Assembly: GCA_903939005.1 (NCBI GenBank)
Contig: CAJAFH010000152.1
Coordinates: forward strand, 1-5,364
Source of the DNA: an uncultured Actinomycetes bacterium
GTDB taxonomy: Bacteria; Actinomycetota; Actinomycetes; Nanopelagicales; Nanopelagicaceae
Length of the DNA: 5,364 nucleotides
Reading direction: 5' to 3'
Below are positions 1 to 4,861 of the stretch, piece after piece (within the stretch, counting starts at the first letter, position 1; each line of letters begins with the position of its first letter). The notes under the pieces are model-generated. The model made no database searches and was not told the DNA's origin. It saw nothing but the letters and a program-made list of their open reading frames with translations. The translations under genes and the position numbers were made by a program.

Positions 1-150
1 ACTCTCTTTCTTTACAACCAGGCATTCGTCAATAACAAGTATGGCTATGCCGCTGCTATTGGTATCGCGATTACCGTAATTGTGCTGATTATTTCGGTAA
101 TTAATTTCCTTATTACCCGTCGCATTTCCAATGATGGAGGTGGGCGATAA
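1..150 (+). CDS. Carbohydrate ABC transporter permease, MalF/UgpA type (C-terminal end only)
   Basis: The window opens inside this gene; reading frame 1 gives 49 codons and a TAA at 148-150. The visible peptide contains LYNQAFVNNKYGYAAAIG followed by a hydrophobic last transmembrane helix (roughly residues 18-38 of the fragment) and a short positively charged cytoplasmic tail with TRR. This resembles the end of the first permease of sugar ABC importers of the MalFGK/CUT1 class, where a YxxAF...YGYAAA segment precedes the last helix. The stop overlaps the start of the next permease by one base, the usual arrangement of the two subunits of one heterodimeric membrane channel. The EAA loop that contacts the ATPase lies upstream of the window. 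The family call is firm from context; the substrate cannot be read from this fragment, although the flanking GH16 and GH1 genes suggest beta-gluco-oligosaccharides. Confidence 0.85.
   Translation, partial: TLFLYNQAFVNNKYGYAAAIGIAITVIVLIISVINFLITRRISNDGGGR
136..141 (+). promoter_or_regulatory. Shine-Dalgarno site for the second permease
   Basis: GGAGGT lies 8 bases before the ATG at 150 and inside the last codons of the upstream permease. With the TAATG overlap, this points to translational coupling that keeps the two permease subunits in equal amounts. Confidence 0.75.
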
Positions 151-992
151 TGGTAAAGATTCCGAAATGGCAACGTACCTCTCCACTTAGTTATGTGGCC
201 CTTGCCTTAATTACATTTCTCTCAATTTTTCCGTTTTACTGGATGTTTGTGGTCTCTTCTAACACGAATGCTGAGATCTCCAAGAGTCCACCTTCGTTAA
301 TTCCTGGTGGCAGATTCCTTATTGTTGCCGAGAAAGTTCTTAACGCTGAAGGCGTGTATTTCAATACCGCCCTAATGAACACATTTATTGTCGGCATTTC
401 TGTCGCCGTTGCTCAAGTTGTTTTCTCAGCTTTTGCCGGGTTTGCCTTTGCAAAATTGAACTTCAAAGGGCGTAAGTTTTTTATTCTCTTCATCGTCGGA
501 ACCATGATGCTGCCTAGTCAGTTGGGCATCATTCCATTATTTATTTTGATCAAGAACCTACAAATGATCGATACTTTGTATGCCCTAATCGTGCCCGCCC
601 TAGTTACCGCCTTCGGCGTATTTTGGATGCGCCAAATCATTGACGCTCAAGTGCCAAATGAGCTGCTCGAAGCTGCAAGCATTGATGGCGCAAGCGTGCC
701 ACGAATCTTTTTTGGAATAGTGCTTCCAATCATTCGCCAAAGCTCATTTGTACTTGGCTTATTCGCCTTTTTGGCCTCGTGGAATGATTATTTGTGGCCG
801 ACTATCGTTTTGCAGAGCCCACAAAATTTCACGCTGCAAGTAGCACTTACACAACTAAAGCCAATGTATGGACTGGATTACGCATTACAAATGGGTGGAG
901 CGTTCTTGGCAACCGCGCCGCTGTTGATTTTATTTATCTTCGTGGGCCGCAAGCTCGTGAGCGGCGTCATGGATGGGGCAGTAAAGGGATAA
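150..992 (+). CDS. Carbohydrate ABC transporter permease, MalG type
   Basis: A complete 280-residue inner-membrane subunit of a CUT1-class sugar importer, close to the usual length of MalG-type permeases (about 270-300). Six hydrophobic segments are visible at about residues 13-34, 72-100, 110-133, 140-160, 190-212 and 247-267. The EAA loop that docks on the ATPase is clear at residues 171-193 (ELLEAASIDG...FFGIVLP), and the family signature WNDYLWPTIVL is at 211-221. The gene overlaps the upstream MalF-type gene by one base and has a good Shine-Dalgarno site, so the ATG at 150 is secure. It pairs with that subunit to form the channel. The solute-binding protein is not seen and would normally lie upstream; the ATPase is often encoded elsewhere. 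Substrate is inferred only from neighbours: oligosaccharides released from a beta-1,3/1,4-glucan. Confidence 0.93.
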   Translation: MVKIPKWQRTSPLSYVALALITFLSIFPFYWMFVVSSNTNAEISKSPPSLIPGGRFLIVAEKVLNAEGVYFNTALMNTFIVGISVAVAQVVFSAFAGFAFAKLNFKGRKFFILFIVGTMMLPSQLGIIPLFILIKNLQMIDTLYALIVPALVTAFGVFWMRQIIDAQVPNELLEAASIDGASVPRIFFGIVLPIIRQSSFVLGLFAFLASWNDYLWPTIVLQSPQNFTLQVALTQLKPMYGLDYALQMGGAFLATAPLLILFIFVGRKLVSGVMDGAVKG

Positions 993-995
993 GAA

Positions 996-1016
996 TTTTC
1001 TCGGGACAAGAGAAAA
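996..1016 (+). promoter_or_regulatory. Hairpin in the permease / secreted-protein spacer
   Basis: TTTTCTC (996-1002) and GAGAAAA (1010-1016) form a perfect 7-bp stem with a 7-base loop, starting 4 bases after the permease stop. No T-run follows, so it is not a standard intrinsic terminator in the + direction. It could be a processing or mRNA-stability element that sets different expression of the permease and the exported protein, a common arrangement in sugar-import operons. The function is inferred; the dyad itself is plain in the sequence. Confidence 0.4.
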
Positions 1017-1045
1017 GCAAGCACACAATACAAAAGCAAAAAGAA

Positions 1046-1050
1046 GAGGA
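1046..1050 (+). promoter_or_regulatory. Shine-Dalgarno site for the two-repeat exported protein
   Basis: GAGGA sits 6 bases before the ATG at 1057 within a purine-rich leader. It supports this ATG, which also gives an intact signal peptide. Confidence 0.6.
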
Positions 1051-1056
1051 AGATAA

Positions 1057-2511
1057 ATGAGTATCAAGACAAAGAAAGTACTAGCTGGTTTTGCTGCCGC
1101 TGTAACCGTGCTTGCTTTATCAAGCGCTGTATCAGCTCCGGCAATGGCCGCAGGTGATCCACCACAGGACGCAGTAATCAAGTTGATTAGCCCGGTTCTC
1201 ACCGCAGAGAACACAAGTGAAGCAGCAGTTAATCAGGCTTTGGCTGATCAGTGGGTCAAAAACGAATGGTTCGGATCTGGTTTGGTTTATCAGAAAGCAT
1301 TCGTTCCAACTGGTTCCACAATTACATTGGTTTATCATGTGACTGATAAAAATGGAAAAATCCTAGTTGGCCAAGATGTGAAACTTCGCATAAACAAGGG
1401 CTACTCGAATTCTTCTGCGATTGTTCAAGTTGATGAAAAAATCACAACTGGTATTCACAAGCCAGAATCAGCAGATCAGCAACAGGTAACTCATAAGACT
1501 GATGCTTATGGAAACGTAACATTCGTTATGAAGAATCTGGATAAGCCAGGTATGGGCGAACCAGAACCTGAGTCAATGACCGCTAAGCCAAATATCAGTG
1601 TTGACGGACTAAACGATCTTCATGCACAGGTATTGCCTGAAATTGCGGGCGAGAAGCCAGATCACTCAGTAATTACTGAATTTCATTATTACGACCCAAA
1701 GACAACAGTCGTACAACCTGCGACTAAGCCAACAATCCGCTTAGTTTCACCAGTCCTAAACGATGCTAACTCAATTCAGCGCGCTGATCTAGAGAAGACC
1801 TTTAGCGTTGATAACCCTTGGTATGCCAAGGGAATTGGTTTCCGCCAGGCTTATGTTCAAACTGGATCTGCAATCAATCTGGTTTACAAAGTCACAGATG
1901 ACAACGGAAAGCCACTTGCTAATGCCACTGTCAAGCTACATGTAAACAAGGCTTACAGTGCTTCCAAGGCTGGCATGACTGATGGAACCAATGCAACTGA
2001 TCCAGCTAAAGACAGCGCCCAAGGCAATGATCAACTTTTGCTAACAGGTACAACTGATGGCTTTGGCTATGTTCTTTTCGCTTTGAAGAACACTGACAAA
2101 AAAGGTGAGCCAATTCCGGCCTCACTTACAACTCCAGTACCAACTTCAAATGGGTTGTTTAGTCAGATTTATCCAGAGATCTCGGGCCAATCAACTGATA
2201 TTGCCGACATGGTGGAGTTCCACTTTATTGGTGATGAAATAGTTCCTGCGGCACCAGCCTCGACTGCAGTTTCAGTAAAGGCAACGGCTTCCAAGGCAAC
2301 AGTGAAAGGTAAGACTGTTTACTCAATGACAGTTGCTATCGCAAACGCCTCTGGTAAGTCAGCAGCAATCTCAATTACTGGAAATAAGAAAGTAACTGAG
2401 AAGATTTCAGTTGCTAACCAAGCTTTCAAGTACACCGTCACAGCAGGAAAGAAAACTGTTTCGGTTGTAATTGCGGGCAAGACTTATAAATCAACAGTCA
2501 CAGTTAAGTAG
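1057..2511 (+). CDS. Exported protein with two tandem beta-rich repeat domains, function unknown
   Basis: This 484-residue protein has a classical signal peptide: lysines at 4-7, a hydrophobic core at about 9-28, and a probable cleavage site after AMA (residue 31). Two homologous domains follow, at about 40-213 and 226-393. They share in order I(K/R)L(I/V)SPVL, a W(F/Y)xxGxxxxQA(F/Y)VxTGS motif, LVY(H/K)VTDxNGK, VKLxxNK(G/A)YS, T(D)xxGxxxFxxKNxDK, a QxxPEI(A/S)G motif, and a closing EFH(Y/F). The pattern suggests Ig-like or carbohydrate-binding beta-sandwich folds. The C-terminal module (402-484) is very basic, with 14 Lys against one acidic residue. The protein has no cysteine, LPxTG motif or C-terminal anchor helix. 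I do not recognise a named family. Its place between a sugar importer and a secreted glucanase suggests a glycan-binding or surface-tethering role, which is inference. It may be co-transcribed with the permeases (64-base gap) and is followed by a strong terminator. Confidence 0.85.
   Translation: MSIKTKKVLAGFAAAVTVLALSSAVSAPAMAAGDPPQDAVIKLISPVLTAENTSEAAVNQALADQWVKNEWFGSGLVYQKAFVPTGSTITLVYHVTDKNGKILVGQDVKLRINKGYSNSSAIVQVDEKITTGIHKPESADQQQVTHKTDAYGNVTFVMKNLDKPGMGEPEPESMTAKPNISVDGLNDLHAQVLPEIAGEKPDHSVITEFHYYDPKTTVVQPATKPTIRLVSPVLNDANSIQRADLEKTFSVDNPWYAKGIGFRQAYVQTGSAINLVYKVTDDNGKPLANATVKLHVNKAYSASKAGMTDGTNATDPAKDSAQGNDQLLLTGTTDGFGYVLFALKNTDKKGEPIPASLTTPVPTSNGLFSQIYPEISGQSTDIADMVEFHFIGDEIVPAAPASTAVSVKATASKATVKGKTVYSMTVAIANASGKSAAISITGNKKVTEKISVANQAFKYTVTAGKKTVSVVIAGKTYKSTVTVK
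1174..1695 (+). repeat. Protein-level repeat unit 1 of the exported protein
   Basis: Residues 40-213. Hallmarks are IKLISPVL, FGSGLVYQKAFVPTGS, LVYHVTDKNGK, VKLRINKGYS, FVMKNLDK, QVLPEIAG and EFHYYDP. It aligns in order with unit 2. The length differs mainly in a variable acidic loop at about 120-146, and the DNA copies have diverged, so this is an old duplication. Confidence 0.8.
1732..2235 (+). repeat. Protein-level repeat unit 2 of the exported protein
   Basis: Residues 226-393. Matching hallmarks are IRLVSPVL, AKGIGFRQAYVQTGS, LVYKVTDDNGK, VKLHVNKAYS, FALKNTDK, QIYPEISG and EFHFIGDE. The conserved aromatic positions (W/Y before xGxG, then Y/F in QA(Y/F)V) are the best candidates for a ligand surface. 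This role is inferred from conservation between the two copies only. Confidence 0.8.
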
Positions 2512-2519
2512 AAATAGTC

Positions 2520-2554
2520 ACCGGCGAGGCCCTAAAAAGCCTCGCCGGTCTTTT
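2520..2554 (+). terminator. Intrinsic transcription terminator
   Basis: A perfect 11-bp GC-rich stem, ACCGGCGAGGC (2520-2530) with GCCTCGCCGGT (2539-2549), encloses an 8-base loop and is followed by CTTTT. It lies 9 bases after the stop of the exported protein gene and 23 bases before the GH16 start. It should end most transcripts from the left. The GH16 gene must therefore be expressed by read-through or by a promoter packed into or overlapping the terminator region. No A-run precedes the stem, so it is mainly a + strand terminator. Confidence 0.9.
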
Positions 2555-2576
2555 CAAAGTTAGGGAATCCATAGAT

Positions 2577-3953
2577 ATGTATCGCAAAGCGCTAGCAGTA
2601 ATCGCCGCCTTGGCATTGAGCATTTCATCATTTTCAATGATTGCAGCGCACGGCGAAGATTTGAAGAAGCCATTAACTGCGCCAATAATTACTGCTGGTT
2701 CAACTGGATACACCTTCAAGGCCACGCCTGCCAAGTGGTCAGATAACGGCCCAAGCTCCTTTCAATGGCTGCTTAACGGCAAGGCGCTATCTGCTTCAGG
2801 GTTAACTTTGAAGCTAAAAAGCAGTGACAATAAGAAGAAATTGCAGTTCAGCGAGTCACATATATTTGATGACGGAACTACAGTAACCGCAAAGTCTAAC
2901 GTGATAACTATTGGCAACGTACTTCTATCTGAATCTTTAACCATTCGCGTGCGTCCAACTGATGACAAAGTTATGGAAATTGCAGTTCTTCCTAAGAGCG
3001 TTCCAACTAATGCCAAGCCAACGTATCAATGGTATGTCGGATATTTCGAGATAAAGGGCGCAACAAAGAGCACCTACAATCTTAAAACTGCAGATTTGGG
3101 TAATGACATTTCGCTTCAAGTGAATTTTGTGGCTAAAGGCTTTGTAACAGCGAAGAAAACATCAAACACAGTTACTATCGCAAACATCACTCGTAAGTAT
3201 GATCAAATTTGGTCGGAAGAATTCAACGGTCCCGCGGGCGCACCAGCTGACCCAACTGTTTGGGTTGCCCAAAATGGCGATGGCGTAGCATTTGGAAATC
3301 GTGGCTGGGGCAATAACGAGAGACAATGGTATGACGACAAGATTTCCTCAACCAATGGATCTGGATCTTATGTAATTAAGGCAACCACAACTGGTGCTGG
3401 TGCGAATAATTGTTACTACAAAGGACCTTGTGAATGGGCCAGCACGAAGTTAGTCACAAAAGATAAAGTTGGTTTTAAGTACGGCCGTATCGAAGCAAGA
3501 ATTAAAGGTCCGGTTGGTAATGGAACTTGGGGAGCTTTCTGGTTACTCGGAGCAGATATCGATGAGCGCGGCTGGCCAGGTTGTGGCGAAATTGATGTAA
3601 CTGAACTTCTAGGTCGATTGCCGAACACGAGTCTTGGATACATTCATAGCCCTAGCGGAAGTCCTGGATCAACTGTTGAAATGGCAACCCCGCATCACGC
3701 TGGATACCACACCTACGCAGTCGATTGGTTGCCAGATCAAATTCGCTATTTCTTAGATGGCGTCCCTTTTGCAACTCAAAATAGGCCTGATAATGGCTGG
3801 GTTTTTGACCATGAGTTCTACATCATCATTAACTTAGCCATGGGTGGAAATTTGGGCGGGGCAATCGAAGCGAATCTGAAAGATACCTCGATGGAATTTG
3901 ATTACATTCGGGTTTATTCAATCAATGGCGTAGGCGAAGTAATTAAGCGCTAG
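2577..3953 (+). CDS. Secreted GH16 endo-beta-glucanase (laminarinase-like) with two Ig-like modules
   Basis: A complete 458-residue exported enzyme. The signal peptide spans about residues 1-25 (RK, then a hydrophobic stretch ending near AAHG). Two Ig-like modules of about 80 residues follow, at about 35-113 (with FQWLLNGKAL) and 120-201 (with YQWYVGYFEIKGATKSTYNL). The GH16 domain spans about 209-450. Its catalytic motif is GEIDVTE at 337-343, giving nucleophile E338, assisting D340 and acid/base E343, in the ExDxxE form typical of laminarinase/lichenase-like GH16 enzymes. Other family marks are WSEEFNG (212-218), GWGNNERQWY (243-252), KYGRIEARIKGP (301-312), GTWGAFWLLG (316-325), FYIIINLAMGG (414-424) and FDYIRVYS (441-448). 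It probably cleaves internal beta-1,3 (or mixed 1,3/1,4) glucan bonds outside the cell; exact specificity cannot be read. Cys279 and Cys286 may form a disulfide. The start ATG retains the signal peptide, with weak TAGGGA 10 bases upstream. Its 3' end overlaps the convergent GH16 gene. Confidence 0.92.
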   Translation: MYRKALAVIAALALSISSFSMIAAHGEDLKKPLTAPIITAGSTGYTFKATPAKWSDNGPSSFQWLLNGKALSASGLTLKLKSSDNKKKLQFSESHIFDDGTTVTAKSNVITIGNVLLSESLTIRVRPTDDKVMEIAVLPKSVPTNAKPTYQWYVGYFEIKGATKSTYNLKTADLGNDISLQVNFVAKGFVTAKKTSNTVTIANITRKYDQIWSEEFNGPAGAPADPTVWVAQNGDGVAFGNRGWGNNERQWYDDKISSTNGSGSYVIKATTTGAGANNCYYKGPCEWASTKLVTKDKVGFKYGRIEARIKGPVGNGTWGAFWLLGADIDERGWPGCGEIDVTELLGRLPNTSLGYIHSPSGSPGSTVEMATPHHAGYHTYAVDWLPDQIRYFLDGVPFATQNRPDNGWVFDHEFYIIINLAMGGNLGGAIEANLKDTSMEFDYIRVYSINGVGEVIKR

Positions 3954-3960
3954 CTTCTAA
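3943..3960. promoter_or_regulatory. Small hairpin across the two convergent stop codons
   Basis: TTAAGC (3943-3948) can pair with GCTTcTAA (3953-3960) around a GCTA loop, with one bulged C. The dyad contains the minus-strand stop (3943-3945) and the + strand stop (3951-3953). There is no GC-rich stem or T-run, so it is at best a weak bidirectional 3' end signal. Its interest is that no better terminator lies between these convergent genes. Confidence 0.25.
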
Positions 3961-4746
3961 GACTTCTCCAACTCCATCAATCATGAAATGCTTAATATGA
4001 GCAATTTCCAGTTTACTGCTTTGCAGTAGTGGATCGACCTCACCGACAAACCAGCCACCGATTGCTTGATTAATGATTAGATAGAAATACTCATTAAATG
4101 GCCAAGCTTTCCCAGCAAAATCATCTTGGTCACGGGTGAACTTTTGGAATGAATGATCATTAAAGAACCATTCAATCGAGTCTTCCCGCCAGTTGATTGC
4201 GTATCGATTGAAATCCTCTGATAAATCACTAGTGCTTTCATGAAAACCGGTAATTCCAAACTCACCGGCATAACCTGCGGCATGTAGCGTCCCTTGAATA
4301 GTTTGAGGCTTTGCCCCGTTTCCTTCGAAGAGATCAATCTCGCCACAAGCTGGCCAAGCGGTACCTTCCGAGATATTTTTACCTAGCAACCAAAGAGCAG
4401 GCCAAGTTCCAATCCCTGCCGGCATTTTTGCTGAAATTTCTAAGTAGCCATATTTGAAAAATACTTTACCGTTGGTATGAATTTTCCCGCTGGTCCATTC
4501 GGCCGGCCCGTAATAAGCCTCGTATGGTGATTGACCATGCTCACGAGCTGCCGTAATAGTCAAGCCATTATTTGCAACTAAAGAATCAGTGGTATAAAAC
4601 TCGCGTTCATGATTTCCCCAGCCAACTAAACCATGTTGTGATCCATCGCCTAAGTCAGGCGTCCAGAATTTGGAATTTGGTTGACCATCTGGTGTGGGGA
4701 GAAACTCTTCAGACCAAAGCAATGTTTTCGCATTTGAACTTAGCAA
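3943..4746 (-). CDS. GH16 beta-glucanase without signal peptide (probably intracellular)
   Basis: A single GH16 domain of 267 residues, read from the TTG at 4746-4744. That start has GGAGG (4756-4752) five bases upstream; an in-frame TTG at 4758 would add four residues but has that same GGAGG overlapping its own codon. No ATG start exists near the N terminus, and the frame is closed at 4815. The catalytic motif is GEIDLFE, giving E136, D138 and E141 on this numbering. Other marks are WSEEF near residue 11, GWGNHEREFY, GPAEWTSGKI, FFKYGYLEISAKMP, GTWPALWLLG, WPACGEID, GTLHAAG and FYLIINQAIGG. The catalytic domain begins almost at once, with no signal peptide or membrane segment, so cytoplasmic action on imported gluco-oligosaccharides is the simplest reading. 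It is a clear paralogue of the secreted GH16, but lacks the Ig-like modules and the Cys279/Cys286 equivalents. It is divergent from the GH1 gene and shares its operator region. Confidence 0.88.
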   Translation of the reverse strand: MLSSNAKTLLWSEEFLPTPDGQPNSKFWTPDLGDGSQHGLVGWGNHEREFYTTDSLVANNGLTITAAREHGQSPYEAYYGPAEWTSGKIHTNGKVFFKYGYLEISAKMPAGIGTWPALWLLGKNISEGTAWPACGEIDLFEGNGAKPQTIQGTLHAAGYAGEFGITGFHESTSDLSEDFNRYAINWREDSIEWFFNDHSFQKFTRDQDDFAGKAWPFNEYFYLIINQAIGGWFVGEVDPLLQSSKLEIAHIKHFMIDGVGEVLEASA

Positions 4747-4751
4747 TTCGG

Positions 4752-4756
4752 CCTCC
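4752..4756 (-). promoter_or_regulatory. Shine-Dalgarno site deciding the TTG start of the minus-strand GH16
   Basis: On the minus strand GGAGG is followed by CCGAA and then TTG at 4746. The 5-base spacing favours this TTG over the one at 4758, whose own G is part of the motif. Confidence 0.6.
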
Positions 4757-4779
4757 AAATAGGATAGGGTCTGAGGATA

Positions 4780-4793
4780 TGAAACCGCTTTCA
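4780..4793. promoter_or_regulatory. LacI-family-type operator in the divergent GH16/GH1 promoter region
   Basis: TGAAACCGCTTTCA is a 14-bp palindrome with a central CG and only one symmetric pair mismatched. It fits the general LacI/CcpA operator pattern TGnAAnCGnTTnCA. It lies 34 bases upstream of the preferred GH16 start and 68 bases upstream of the GH1 start, where one bound repressor could control both genes. A second dyad overlaps it: AAACCGC (4782-4788) with GCGGTTT (4797-4803). The repressor gene is not in the window. The site is seen; its binding protein and inducer (probably a gluco-oligosaccharide) are inferred. Confidence 0.65.
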
Positions 4794-4829
4794 GAGGCGG
4801 TTTATACGGCTCTTATATGAAAGTATAGG
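4794..4829. promoter_or_regulatory. Probable divergent promoter region for GH16 (-) and GH1 (+)
   Basis: The 115-base gap is AT-rich here. On the minus strand TATAAA (4806-4801) could be a -10 box that places transcription start at about the operator edge, so operator binding would block it. On the + strand TATAGG (4824-4829) could be a -10 box with a poor TTTATA (4801-4806) -35 element 17 bases upstream. Neither strand has a convincing TTGACA box, so exact promoter positions are tentative. Confidence 0.35.
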
Positions 4830-4847
4830 GGTAGAAATTGCCGAAAC

Positions 4848-4851
4848 GGAG
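4848..4851 (+). promoter_or_regulatory. Shine-Dalgarno site for GH1 gene
   Basis: GGAG lies 10 bases before the ATG at 4862. It is a short but plausible ribosome binding site and supports the chosen start, since the GH1 domain begins a few residues after that Met. Confidence 0.45.
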
Positions 4852-4861
4852 CTCTAATTTT

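Noticed and set aside
996..1016. Hairpin after the permease as an intrinsic terminator
   Set aside because: The stem is short with few GC pairs and is followed by A-rich rather than T-rich sequence, so termination in the + direction is unlikely.
794..1060. 88-codon + strand open frame overlapping the end of the MalG-type permease
   Set aside because: It lies mostly inside the well-supported permease in another frame; the translation has no recognisable domain and no good ribosome site.
930..1214. Minus-strand frame across the permease/exported-protein spacer
   Set aside because: It is antisense to the signal peptide and permease end; its low-complexity Ala-rich sequence is explained by the opposite-strand coding.
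1174..2235. Recent DNA duplication inside the exported protein gene
   Set aside because: The two units align at the protein level with many substitutions and length changes; no long identical DNA stretches were seen, so the duplication is old.
3407..3660. Possible catalytic defect in the secreted GH16 because of the unusual YIHSPS segment
   Set aside because: The E-I-D-V-T-E triad is complete and the remaining core motifs are intact; the change after the catalytic strand more likely affects substrate preference than activity.
4747..4758. TTG at 4758 as the start of the minus-strand GH16
   Set aside because: It is possible, but the GGAGG motif overlaps that codon; the motif is correctly spaced for the TTG at 4746, so the longer start is less likely.
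4572..4820. + strand 82-codon frame antisense to the minus-strand GH16
   Set aside because: It overlaps conserved GH16 residues on the other strand, and its own translation has no family features.
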